Of a stretch of DNA of 64,000 nucleotides, positions 7,697 through 15,553 are shown piece after piece. Source of the stretch: Hymenobacter artigasi (GTDB lineage: Bacteria > Bacteroidota > Bacteroidia > Cytophagales > Hymenobacteraceae); assembly GCF_012275535.1 (NCBI RefSeq), contig NZ_JAAVTK010000020.1, positions 1 to 64,000 of the forward strand. Reading direction: 5' to 3'. Under the pieces are notes generated by a model, which searched no databases, had not been told where the DNA came from, and worked only from the letters and a program-made list of their open reading frames with translations. Each line of letters starts with the position of its first letter. The first letter of the stretch is position 1. Made by a program: the position numbers and the translations under genes.

Positions 7697-8616
7697 TGCG
7701 AAAATTCCTCGCGGCCCTGCCCATATTTGCCCTGCTACTCCTTGCCGGCCCCGCCGCCCGCGCCCAGGAGCTGCTGGCCGAAGTACGCGTATCGACCGAA
7801 AACGTGACGATTTCGGACCCCACCATCGTCACGTCGATGCAGAACGACATCCGTACGTTCCTTAACAATCGTGCCTGGACCACCCAGACGTACCGGCCCG
7901 AGGAACGGATTCGGCTGAAGATATTTATCGGCATTACCGCCATCCCGCAGAACGGTACTTATAGCACCACCATGCGCCTGATTTCGACGCGCCCGGTGTA
8001 TGGCACCGGCTACGAAACCAACGTGGTGAGCATCGTGGACCGCAATTTTAACTTCAATTATTCGCAGCAGAATCCCCTGGATTTTTCGCCCAACAGCTTC
8101 GTTTCCAATCTGTCGTCGCTCTTAGGGTATTATGCTTATCTCGTCATCGGGATTGACCGCGACACGTTTGCCCGACTGGGCGGCACGCCATATTATGAAC
8201 TGGCCCGCAACGTGGTCAACTACTCGGCCAACCAGACGCAGACTAATGAAGCCGACGAAGGCTGGCGCGGCAGCGGCTCACGCGAGCGCCACTTCATCCT
8301 CGATAACCTGACCGACCCGCAGCTGGAAGCTTTTCGCACCGGCCTGTATGGCTACTACCGGCAGGGCATGGACATCTTTATCGAAAAGCCCGAAGAGGCC
8401 CGCGCCTCGGTGATGGCGGCCCTGACGGGCGTGCAGAAAGCCGCCCTCACGCGTCCGGGCACTTTGTTCGCCCGCGCTTTCTTCGATGCGAAATCGGATG
8501 AAATTGCCAACATCTTCCGCACAAGTCAGGACCAGAGCCAAAAGCAGCAGCTCGTGACTATGCTCACGGAGGTAGACCCGACAAATTCGGCAAAATATCA
8601 AACAGTTTTAAAGTGA
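7693..8616 (+). CDS. porD: PorD-like (DUF4835) secretion protein
   Basis: A 307-residue exported protein with a signal peptide at residues 1-24 (cut after AAR-AQ). It matches the DUF4835 family: it opens with ELLAEVRVSTENVTISDP and carries LLGYYAYLVIGIDRDTFARL and GWRGSGSRERHFILDNLTD. DUF4835 corresponds to PorD, a protein linked to the type IX secretion and gliding machinery of Bacteroidota. It overlaps coaB by four bases and lies upstream of recN, both usual neighbours. This implies the organism has type IX secretion, although no cargo with a C-terminal sorting domain was recognised here. Confidence 0.82.
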   Translation: MMRKFLAALPIFALLLLAGPAARAQELLAEVRVSTENVTISDPTIVTSMQNDIRTFLNNRAWTTQTYRPEERIRLKIFIGITAIPQNGTYSTTMRLISTRPVYGTGYETNVVSIVDRNFNFNYSQQNPLDFSPNSFVSNLSSLLGYYAYLVIGIDRDTFARLGGTPYYELARNVVNYSANQTQTNEADEGWRGSGSRERHFILDNLTDPQLEAFRTGLYGYYRQGMDIFIEKPEEARASVMAALTGVQKAALTRPGTLFARAFFDAKSDEIANIFRTSQDQSQKQQLVTMLTEVDPTNSAKYQTVLK

Positions 8617-8715
8617 ATTATAAATTATGAATTATAAATTATAAATGTTGGCAAGTCGTTGTGAGACTGTCATCATAAACTCAATTTATAATTCGTAATT
8701 TATAATTCATAATTC
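8615..8715. repeat. AT-rich inverted repeat between porD and recN
   Basis: Arms 8615-8646 and 8683-8715 are built from alternating AATTATAAATT and AATTATGAATT words. The porD TGA overlaps the left edge and the recN ATG (8722) follows the right edge by six bases. Confidence 0.85.
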
Positions 8716-8721
8716 AAAAAT

Positions 8722-10395
8722 ATGCTCGTCGATTTACGGATTAATAACTACGCGCTGATTGAGCAGCTGGAGCTGCGTCCGTCGCCATTGCTGAATATTA
8801 TTACGGGCGAAACCGGGGCTGGTAAATCCATTATGCTGGGCGCCATCGGCTTGCTGCTGGGCAACCGGGCCGATTCGCGCATGCTCTTCGATACCGAGCG
8901 CAAGTGTGTGATTGAGGGGCAGTTCGATATTGCCAACTACCACTTGCAGGATATTTTTGAGGCCGAAGACCTGGACTACGACTCGCACTGCATTCTGCGG
9001 CGCGAAATCAGCCCAAATGGCAAATCGCGCGCCTTTGTGAACGACACGCCGGTGACGCTGGAAGCGCTACGGAAAATCGGGGCCAACCTGATGGATATTC
9101 ACTCGCAGCACGATACGCTGCTGCTGGGCGATGGGGTTTTCCAGTTGAATTTGCTGGATTTGTACGCCGGGCTGGTGCCGCAGCGCACCATGTACAGCCA
9201 CGCTTTCCGGCAGTACCGCAAGCTCGAAACCGACCTGCAGGCGCTGGAAGGTCAGGCGGCGCAGGCCAGCAAGGAGCTGGACTACAATAGCTTCCTGCTG
9301 AATGAGCTGGAGGAGGCCCGCCTCGACAACGAGGACCAGGACGCGCTGGAACAGGAGATAAAGCAGCTGGAGCACGCCGAAGAAATCAAGTACAAGCTGA
9401 GCCAGGCGCTGCACGGCCTGCGCGACAGCGAAACCTGCGCCACCGGCAACCTCAAGGAAGCCGTGGGCCTGCTGGGCCAGGTGGCGAGCTACGCCGATAA
9501 CTTCCGCGACCTGCGCGAGCGGCTGAGTTCCTGTCTGATTGAGCTGCACGACATTGCCGATGAGGTAGAAACCGCCGAGCGCCGCACCGAAGGCGACCCC
9601 GCCCGCGCCGAGGAGCTCCAGGACCGTCTGAACGTGCTCTACACGCTGCAACGCAAGCACCAGGCCCGCGACCTGCCCGCCCTCATCGAAGTGCGCGACG
9701 CGTTGCGCCAGAAGGTGAGCTCGGTGCTGAGCCTGGATAAGGAAATTGCCCGCCTGCGCAAGGATTCGGATGCCGCGCTGGCCGCCGTGACCAAGCAGGG
9801 CAACAAGCTGTCGGAGAGCCGGCGCAAGTCGTTTCCGCACTTTGAAAAGCAGCTGGGGCTATTGCTGGCCGATTTGGGTATGCCGCACGCCCGCATTGTG
9901 GTGCAGCACAGCACCAGCGCGCCGGCCACCAGCGGCATCGACGTGGTGAGCATCCTCTTTACCGCCAACAAAGGCGCGCAGCCCCAGACGCTGAGCAAGG
10001 CCGCCTCGGGAGGCGAGTTCTCGCGCCTGATGCTGTGCATCAAGTACATGCTGGCCGATAAAACGGCTTTACCGACCATTGTTTTTGACGAAATTGACAC
10101 CGGCATCTCGGGCGAAATTGCCGTGAAAGTGGGCCGTATGATGCAGCAGATGGCGCAGAAGCATCAGCTCGTGGCCATTTCGCACTTGCCGCAAATGGCG
10201 GCGGCCGGCGACGTGCACTACTTCGTGTACAAGGAGGACCGCGCCGACCGCACTGTGAGCCGCATCCGCGAGTTGACCCAGGAGGACCGCATCAAGGAAA
10301 TCGCGCACATGATTGCGGGCGCCAAGCCCAGCGAAAATGCTTTCCAGAGCGCCCGCGAGCTGCTGGCGCTGCGGGGCGAGGTGGTTGGAATGTGA
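8722..10395 (+). CDS. recN: DNA repair protein RecN
   Basis: SMC-like ATPase of recombinational double-strand break repair. The 557-residue product has Walker A GETGAGKS at residues 29-36, two long coiled-coil arms (about 160-360), then the ABC signature SGGEFSR and Walker B TIVFDEIDTG near 450. Length and layout are those of RecN. The final codons GTT GGA ATG TGA run into a family B hairpin that provides the stop codon. RecN after PorD is a common order in this phylum. Confidence 0.93.
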   Translation: MLVDLRINNYALIEQLELRPSPLLNIITGETGAGKSIMLGAIGLLLGNRADSRMLFDTERKCVIEGQFDIANYHLQDIFEAEDLDYDSHCILRREISPNGKSRAFVNDTPVTLEALRKIGANLMDIHSQHDTLLLGDGVFQLNLLDLYAGLVPQRTMYSHAFRQYRKLETDLQALEGQAAQASKELDYNSFLLNELEEARLDNEDQDALEQEIKQLEHAEEIKYKLSQALHGLRDSETCATGNLKEAVGLLGQVASYADNFRDLRERLSSCLIELHDIADEVETAERRTEGDPARAEELQDRLNVLYTLQRKHQARDLPALIEVRDALRQKVSSVLSLDKEIARLRKDSDAALAAVTKQGNKLSESRRKSFPHFEKQLGLLLADLGMPHARIVVQHSTSAPATSGIDVVSILFTANKGAQPQTLSKAASGGEFSRLMLCIKYMLADKTALPTIVFDEIDTGISGEIAVKVGRMMQQMAQKHQLVAISHLPQMAAAGDVHYFVYKEDRADRTVSRIRELTQEDRIKEIAHMIAGAKPSENAFQSARELLALRGEVVGM

Positions 10396-10473
10396 GGTAA
10401 GCTTTAGCTTGCCGCCAAATTCCTACTTTTGTCCAACACTTTTACCCCAACGGCAAGCTAAAGCTTACCTCAC
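10392..10473. repeat. Family B inverted repeat, copy 1 (recN-fabI)
   Basis: Arms 10392-10414 and 10451-10473 are a perfect 23-bp stem with the word GTAAGCTTTAGCTTGCC. It contains the recN stop codon at its left edge and ends five bases before the fabI ATG. A perfect TAnnTTTG lies in the loop. Confidence 0.92.
10424..10431 (+). promoter_or_regulatory. fabI promoter (-7 element) in the hairpin loop
   Basis: TACTTTTG matches TAnnTTTG exactly, with transcription expected to start near 10436-10439. A transcript from here carries only the right arm, whereas read-through from recN carries both arms and can fold over the fabI start. Confidence 0.65.
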
Positions 10474-10477
10474 TTAT

Positions 10478-11311
10478 ATGGCCAACAACCTTCTCGCCGG
10501 CAAAGTCGGCATCATTTCCGGCGCCCTCAACGAACATTCCATTGCCTGGAAAGTGGCCCAGCGGGCGCACGCCGAAGGGGCGCGCTTTGTGCTTACCAAC
10601 GCGCCGCTGGCCATGCGCATGGGCGAAATCAACAAGCTGAGCGAAGAGTGTAACGCGCCGATTATTCCGGCCGATGCTACTTCGACCGAGGAGTTGGAGG
10701 CGCTGTTTTCGGGTGCGCAGGAGCAGCTGGGTGGCAAGATTGACTTTGTGCTGCACAGCATTGGCATGAGCGCCAACATCCGCAAAAAGAAGCACTACGG
10801 CGAGCTGGACTACAAATTCTTCAACCAGACCATTGATGTTTCGGCCATGTCGTTTCATAAGATGATGGCCGTGGCCGAGAAGCAGGATGCCATGAACGAG
10901 TGGGGCAGCATTGTGGCCCTGAGCTACATTGCCGCCCAGCGCGCCTTCCTCGACTACACCGACATGACCCAGGCCAAGGCCATGCTCGAAAGCATTGCCC
11001 GCAGCTATGGCCAGCGGTTCGGCAAGCTGAAAAAGGTGCGCGTGAATACGGTGTCGCAGTCGCCTACCAAAACCACGGCTGGCACCGGCATCACTGGCTT
11101 CGACGCCTTCTACAACTTCGCCGACATGATGTCGCCGCTGGGCAACGCCCCGGCTGAAGCCTGCGCCGACTACTGCATCTCGCTGTTCTCGGACCTCACG
11201 CGCTACGTGACCATGCAGAACCTGATGCACGACGGCGGCTTCAGCACCACCGGCATCTCGGCCGAGATTGTGGACATGATGACCAAGGCAGCCGGCGTTT
11301 CGGAGCAATAA
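10478..11311 (+). CDS. fabI: Enoyl-[acyl-carrier-protein] reductase (NADH)
   Basis: Reduces trans-2-enoyl-ACP in the last step of each fatty acid elongation cycle. The 277-residue product is an SDR-fold protein with the FabI layout: nucleotide region GIISGALNEHSIAW at 11-24, VLHSIGMSAN at 91-100, Tyr150, and the catalytic pair Tyr160 and Lys167 (Y-x6-K). The ATG at 10478 starts MANNLLAGK, typical for FabI; longer in-frame starts lie within recN. A clear terminator follows. The start lies five bases after a hairpin arm. Confidence 0.94.
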   Translation: MANNLLAGKVGIISGALNEHSIAWKVAQRAHAEGARFVLTNAPLAMRMGEINKLSEECNAPIIPADATSTEELEALFSGAQEQLGGKIDFVLHSIGMSANIRKKKHYGELDYKFFNQTIDVSAMSFHKMMAVAEKQDAMNEWGSIVALSYIAAQRAFLDYTDMTQAKAMLESIARSYGQRFGKLKKVRVNTVSQSPTKTTAGTGITGFDAFYNFADMMSPLGNAPAEACADYCISLFSDLTRYVTMQNLMHDGGFSTTGISAEIVDMMTKAAGVSEQ

Positions 11312-11330
11312 GCCTTCGTATTGATTGACC

Positions 11331-11366
11331 AGAAAGCCCAGCCACTTGGCTGGGCTTTCTGTTTTT
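11331..11366 (+). terminator. Rho-independent terminator of fabI
   Basis: AGAAAGCCCAGCCA (11331-11344) pairs perfectly with 11347-11360 around a two-base loop and is followed by G and a run of five T. Confidence 0.9.
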
Positions 11367-11387
11367 AGACGCTTTTGGCATTTAAGT

Positions 11388-11479
11388 ACTGGCGCAGAAG
11401 TAAGCGTATGCTCCGGTCCGACCGCCCAAGGCGGTCTGACCAGCAGGCCGGACTCGAATACAGTTACTTCTGCGCCAGT
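11388..11479. repeat. Inverted repeat in the fabI-pectinesterase gap
   Basis: Outer arms 11388-11403 and 11464-11479 are perfect 16-mers (ACTGGCGCAGAAGTAA). The interior holds further nested pairing (CCGGTCC... and GACCGCC/GGCGGTC). Together with the fabI terminator and the promoter at 11581 it accounts for the 300-base gap. Confidence 0.85.
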
Positions 11480-11580
11480 AGTTAGAATGATGCAGTGACG
11501 CGACCATTTTCGTCTCGGCTAATGCAACATTACCGGCATCGATTGCGCAGAAATTTCGTGCTTTCGGCGCTGCCAGCCGT

Positions 11581-11588
11581 TAGGTTTG
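11581..11588 (+). promoter_or_regulatory. -7 element of the first pectinesterase gene
   Basis: TAGGTTTG matches TAnnTTTG exactly, 23 bases before the ATG at 11612, leaving a leader of about 16 bases. Confidence 0.6.
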
Positions 11589-11611
11589 CGCCACAATAAC
11601 CGGCTTAACCT

Positions 11612-12562
11612 ATGAAGAACCTATTGCTGCTAATGCTGCTGAGTTTCGGCGGGCTGGGCCAGGCCTTCGGCTACGACTTCGTGGTGGCAGCAGACGGCAG
11701 CGGCAAGTTTCGCACGGTGCAGGAGGCCTTCAATGCCGTGCCGGACTTCCGGAAAAAGGTCACTACCATCTTCATCAAGAAGGGGATTTACAAGGAAAAG
11801 CTCATTCTGGCCGGCTCCAAAAATATGGTCCGGCTCATTGGCGAGGACCGGGATTTGACCATCCTGACCTACGACGACTACAACCAGAAGAAGAACATTT
11901 TCGGGGAGGACAAGGGTACCTCGGGCTCGGCGAGCTGCTACATCTACGGCTCCGATTTTTCGGCCGAAAACCTCACGTTTCAGAACTCGTCGGGGCCGGT
12001 AGGGCAGGCGGTGGCCATGTGGGTGGATGGCGACAAGGCCGCGTTTGTGAACTGCCGGTTTCTGGGGTTCCAGGACACGCTGTACACGTTTGGGCGCGGT
12101 AGCCGGCAGTTTTACAAGGGCTGCTACATCGAAGGGACGGTCGATTTCATCTTCGGCTCCAGTACGGCATGGTTTGAGGACTGTGAGATTTTCTGCAAAA
12201 AGGGCGGGTACGTCACGGCCGCCAGCACGCCCGACACGGCGCGGTTTGGCTACGTGTTCAGTCACTGCCGCATTGGCGGCGATGCGCCGGCGGGCAGCTT
12301 CGGGCTGGGCCGGCCCTGGCGGCCCTATGCCAAAACTGTGTACCTGAATTGCGAGCTGGGGGCCATGATTCGGCCCGAAGGCTGGGACCCGTGGGAGAAA
12401 GAATCGAACAAGAAAACGGCCTATTATGCCGAGTATCAGAGCTACGGGCCGGGGGCGGCGGCGGCGGCTAAGCGCGCGCCGTGGGCGCATCAGCTCACGG
12501 AAGCCGAAGCCAAAAGCTATACCCGCGACAACGTGCTGCACGGCTGGCAGCCGGCCAAGTAG
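11612..12562 (+). CDS. Pectinesterase (CE8), first of a tandem pair
   Basis: Removes methyl esters from pectin homogalacturonan outside the cytoplasm. The 316-residue product has a signal peptide at about 1-20 and the right-handed beta-helix motifs of the family: GIYKEK at 58-63, GQAVA with Gln132, QDTL with Gln154 and Asp155, DFIFG with Asp178, and LGRPW with Arg234 and Trp236. All catalytic residues are present. There is no type IX sorting domain at the C-terminus. A second pectinesterase follows after 87 bases filled by an inverted repeat whose left end abuts the stop codon. The pair suggests growth on plant material. Confidence 0.93.
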   Translation: MKNLLLLMLLSFGGLGQAFGYDFVVAADGSGKFRTVQEAFNAVPDFRKKVTTIFIKKGIYKEKLILAGSKNMVRLIGEDRDLTILTYDDYNQKKNIFGEDKGTSGSASCYIYGSDFSAENLTFQNSSGPVGQAVAMWVDGDKAAFVNCRFLGFQDTLYTFGRGSRQFYKGCYIEGTVDFIFGSSTAWFEDCEIFCKKGGYVTAASTPDTARFGYVFSHCRIGGDAPAGSFGLGRPWRPYAKTVYLNCELGAMIRPEGWDPWEKESNKKTAYYAEYQSYGPGAAAAAKRAPWAHQLTEAEAKSYTRDNVLHGWQPAK

Positions 12563-12643
12563 GGGCGGGGCTTGCCCCCGCCCGCCGTGCGAGCCAAAAA
12601 AACGATTCTGTTCAACGATGGGCGGGGGCAGGCCCCGCACCCT
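12560..12643. repeat. GC-rich inverted repeat between the pectinesterases
   Basis: Left 12561-12583 and right 12620-12643 pair through GCCCCGCCC/GGGCGGGG blocks with a few mismatches. The TAG stop of the first gene is its left edge, and the second ATG lies six bases past its right edge. Confidence 0.8.
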
Positions 12644-12649
12644 ACACTT

Positions 12650-13600
12650 ATGAAACTCCTATTTCTATTGCTGCTGGCCGCCGCGCCGGCTTTTGCCCAA
12701 ACGGTTCCCAAAGCCGGCCCCATTACCGTGGCACAGGACGGCAGTGGCACTTACCGCACCGTGCAGGAAGCCGTGGATGCCGTGCCCAACCAATCGCAAA
12801 CCACGGTTATCATCCGCATCAAGCCGGGCACCTACCGCGAAAAGCTGGTAGTTCCCACGCTCAAAATCCATCTCAAACTAGTTGGCGAAAATGCTGAAAC
12901 CACCATCCTCACCTTCAATGACCACACCGGCGACGCGGCCGGGCATGACACGTATTCGTCGCACTCGGTGCTGGTGCAGGCCAATGACTTCGCCGCCGAA
13001 AACCTCACCTTTGAAAACAACGCCGGCTACACCGCCGGGCAGGCCGTGGCCCTGCACGTAGAGGGCGACCGCTGCACCTTCCGCCGCTGCCGCATAGTGG
13101 GCAACCAGGATATCCTGTTTCTGGCCGCTGGCCACACCCGCCAGTATTTCCAGAACTGCTACCTCGAAGGCACCACCGATTTTATCTTCGGGGCCAGCAC
13201 GGCCGTATTCGACCATTGCATCATCAAGAGCAAGAAAAACTCGTTCATCACCGCCGCGTCCACGCCCGAGCAGCAGCCCTTCGGCTTCGTATTTCTGAAT
13301 TGTAAGCTGAAGGCCGACACCGCCCTGGCACAGAAAGTACACCTCGGCCGGCCCTGGCGGCCCAACGCCAAAGTGGTGTACCTGAACACCGAGATGGGCA
13401 GCCACATTGCCCCCGCCGGCTGGGACAACTGGAAGAATCCTGCAAACGAAAAGACGGCCTATTTCGCGGAGTATAACTCCACCGGCCCCGGTGCCAAGCC
13501 GGCGGGGCGGGTGGCTTGGGCGCACCAGCTCACCGCGAAAGAAGCAAAAGCATACACGCTAAAGGCTATTTTTGCGGCCGAGGTGCCGTGGCAGCCGTGA
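12650..13600 (+). CDS. Pectinesterase (CE8), second of a tandem pair
   Basis: A 316-residue secreted pectin methylesterase with signal peptide MKLLFLLLLAAAPAFAQ. Family motifs are intact: GTYREK at 60-65, GQAVA with Gln131, QDIL with Gln153 and Asp154, DFIFG with Asp177, LGRPW with Arg234. QDIL replaces the more common QDTL. It is clearly homologous to the preceding gene but well diverged from it, so the duplication is not recent or the two were acquired separately. The ATG at 12650 is fixed by the signal peptide; an upstream in-frame ATG at 12572 lies inside the repeat. Confidence 0.93.
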   Translation: MKLLFLLLLAAAPAFAQTVPKAGPITVAQDGSGTYRTVQEAVDAVPNQSQTTVIIRIKPGTYREKLVVPTLKIHLKLVGENAETTILTFNDHTGDAAGHDTYSSHSVLVQANDFAAENLTFENNAGYTAGQAVALHVEGDRCTFRRCRIVGNQDILFLAAGHTRQYFQNCYLEGTTDFIFGASTAVFDHCIIKSKKNSFITAASTPEQQPFGFVFLNCKLKADTALAQKVHLGRPWRPNAKVVYLNTEMGSHIAPAGWDNWKNPANEKTAYFAEYNSTGPGAKPAGRVAWAHQLTAKEAKAYTLKAIFAAEVPWQP

Positions 13601-13607
13601 AGAAAGT

Positions 13608-13631
13608 AGCGCGGACTACAAAGTCCGCGCT
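13608..13631. terminator. Hairpin between convergent genes
   Basis: AGCGCGGACT pairs perfectly with AGTCCGCGCT around a four-base loop, between the stop codons of the second pectinesterase and the 2-hydroxyacid dehydrogenase. The same word recurs in the element at 18271-18340. There is no U tract. Confidence 0.55.
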
Positions 13632-13634
13632 GCA

Positions 13635-14573
13635 TCAATACCCCCGGCTCAAATCCACCAGATTCTCCAGCGGCTGGCCGTGGCGCAGGCGCTCCAGGTT
13701 GCGCAGCAGTACGTCGACTTTGCTTTCGTCCTCGTGGTGCTGGCCGCCGCCGGTGTGCTGGGTGAGCAGCACGTTGGGTAAGGTCCAGAGCGGGTTGTCG
13801 GCGGGCAGGGGTTCAACGGCGGTCACGTCGAGCACGGCCCCGCCGAGGTGGCCGGCCTGCAGCAGCTTGATGAGGGCGGGCTCATCGGTGGTGTTGCCAC
13901 GGCCCACGCTGGCGTAAATGCTGCCCGGGCGCATGGCCTCCAGCAGCTCGGCCGAGAAAAAGCCCTTGGCGCTGCCCGGCAGAGTGTTTATCACGATGTC
14001 GGTTTCGGGCAGGGCGGCTTTCAGGTCTTCTTTGGAGTGAAGCTGCGCCTTGGGGTTGGTGCGGGCCAGCAGCTGCACGGGGCACTCGAAGCCGGACAGC
14101 TGCTGCTGCACGGCCAGGGCAATGGCTCCGGCCCCCAGCACCACCACGCGCTTGCCGCGCAGCAGGCCCGAGCGGTTGCGAACGTAGGCCCCACCCACCC
14201 ATTTTTTCTCGGCTTGCAGCACAGCCAGCTCGCCTAGGTGGCGGTAGAGGGCCAACAGGCCGCCCACCATGGTTTCGGCGCAGGGCCAGGCGAAAAAGTC
14301 GCCCATATTGGCCACTGGCACATCCAGGTGCAGGTGGCGGTAGCGTTCGAAACCGGCCGAATCAATCTGCCAGAAACGCAGCAGGGGCGAGGTGCCGGCC
14401 GCCAGCCAGACGGGCGGCGGGTTGCCGAGCAGCACTTCGGCCTCCTGGAAGGCGGGAAACTGGTCTTCGGGGGCTACGTCGTGGCAGAACGTGACGTTGA
14501 CCTCGGCCGGAAGCTGCTGTTGCAGGTAAGCGCGGGCGGAGGGGCTGAGGGGCGAATAAACGAAAAGATTCAT
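13635..14573 (-). CDS. D-2-hydroxyacid dehydrogenase family protein
   Basis: NAD(P)-dependent oxidoreductase of the D-isomer 2-hydroxyacid family, probably a glyoxylate/hydroxypyruvate or 2-ketoacid reductase; the substrate is unknown. The 312-residue product keeps the catalytic triad: Arg in SVGRGN, Glu in VTAVEPLP, and His in TQHTGG. The nucleotide loop reads VLGAGAIAL, so the third glycine of GxGxxG is alanine, a small departure from the family. The start is the ATG at 14573 (MNLFVYSPL). It converges on the pectinesterases and is divergent from the Crp-like gene. Confidence 0.82.
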   Translation of the reverse strand: MNLFVYSPLSPSARAYLQQQLPAEVNVTFCHDVAPEDQFPAFQEAEVLLGNPPPVWLAAGTSPLLRFWQIDSAGFERYRHLHLDVPVANMGDFFAWPCAETMVGGLLALYRHLGELAVLQAEKKWVGGAYVRNRSGLLRGKRVVVLGAGAIALAVQQQLSGFECPVQLLARTNPKAQLHSKEDLKAALPETDIVINTLPGSAKGFFSAELLEAMRPGSIYASVGRGNTTDEPALIKLLQAGHLGGAVLDVTAVEPLPADNPLWTLPNVLLTQHTGGGQHHEDESKVDVLLRNLERLRHGQPLENLVDLSRGY

Positions 14574-14733
14574 AGCGGAGTGGCCGGCACGGCCGCAGGC
14601 AGTTGACAAGCGTGAGCCCCAGAAACGGGATGATGGGCAAAGTTGCTGCCCAGGCGGCGTACTTTTCGCAAAGAAGCGGCCCGACCAGCCGTATTTGCCG
14701 TTTTTTCGCGTATTCCGTCCGTTTCCTCTGCTT

Positions 14734-15288
14734 ATGCGCGCCTACCTGCACCAGCACGCCCACCTCACCGATGCCGAGCTGGAACAAACCATGGCGCTTA
14801 TCCAGCCCTGCACTTTCCGCAAAGGCACCGAGCTGTTCCACCCCGGCCCGCCGCCCGACCGGCTCTACTTCATCGAAACCGGCCTGGCCCGCGCCTACCG
14901 CCTTGTGCGCGGCGAGGACATCACCAGTGCCTTCTATGGGGTCGATTCCTTCTGTTTCGATACCCTGAGCATTGTGGCCCAGGTGCCCACCGAGCTGTAT
15001 TTCGAATGCCTGACCGACGTGCAGGCCCATGAAATCCTCATTCCCGACCTCAATCGCCTGTTCCGCCGGGTGCCGCCCATCGAGCGCCTGGGTCGCCGCA
15101 TCAATGAAAACCTGGTGTGTGGCCTCACCGAGCGCCTCCGGGCCTTCCAGATGGACGACCTGCGCACCCGCTACCTCGCCCTGATGCGCCAGAATCCTGA
15201 GCTGATTCAGCAGGTGCCCCAGCGGCACATTGCCACCTATCTGGGGGTGAAGCCGGAGAGCCTGAGCCGCATGCGGGCACAGCTGTGA
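14734..15288 (+). CDS. Crp/Fnr family transcriptional regulator
   Basis: A 184-residue regulator with an N-terminal cyclic-nucleotide-binding beta barrel, about residues 25-110 (KGTELFHPGPPPDRLYFIETG). A linking helix and a short C-terminal helix-turn-helix, about 150-184 (QRHIATYLGVKPESLSRMR), follow. The ligand is not predictable; the barrel lacks an obvious cAMP phosphate-binding RSA motif, as is common in Bacteroidota members. The ATG at 14734 was chosen; a start at 14695 would be longer by 13 residues. It is divergent from the hydroxyacid dehydrogenase, with the acyl-CoA cluster downstream, either of which could be its target. Confidence 0.85.
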   Translation: MRAYLHQHAHLTDAELEQTMALIQPCTFRKGTELFHPGPPPDRLYFIETGLARAYRLVRGEDITSAFYGVDSFCFDTLSIVAQVPTELYFECLTDVQAHEILIPDLNRLFRRVPPIERLGRRINENLVCGLTERLRAFQMDDLRTRYLALMRQNPELIQQVPQRHIATYLGVKPESLSRMRAQL

Positions 15289-15309
15289 GGGTAACTTGCT
15301 GGTATTGGT

Positions 15310-15449
15310 TGGCGCGCGTCTGCGACGCGTGCCGGCTGGCTCGCGCCTGTGACTCACGTTGCGAACGACTCGCAATTGCGCTGTTATGCGGGCTCTGTAC
15401 CCGAGCCGCAGGCTCGCACCCAGTCGGCACGCGTCGCAGACGCGCGCCA
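15310..15449. repeat. Family C inverted repeat (GCGCGTCTGCGACGCG)
   Basis: Arms 15310-15337 and about 15421-15449 share GGCGCGCGTCTGCGACGCGT, and the interior contains a smaller stem (CGAGCC/GGCTCG). A single unpaired half of the same family occurs at 24013-24045. Confidence 0.88.
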
Positions 15450-15511
15450 GCGGCAACATGGGGATTGCGCATTTCTTAACCTAGGTCATTGGGGCCCGCG
15501 AAGCAAGCCGG

Positions 15512-15519
15512 TACTTTTA
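15512..15519 (+). promoter_or_regulatory. Possible -7 element of the acyl-CoA cluster
   Basis: TACTTTTA differs from TAnnTTTG in the last base only. It lies 35 bases before the first ATG of the cluster and after the family C repeat. Confidence 0.35.
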
Positions 15520-15553
15520 CCCGCGCTCCCTTCCCACCCAACCCCTAGTCCTA

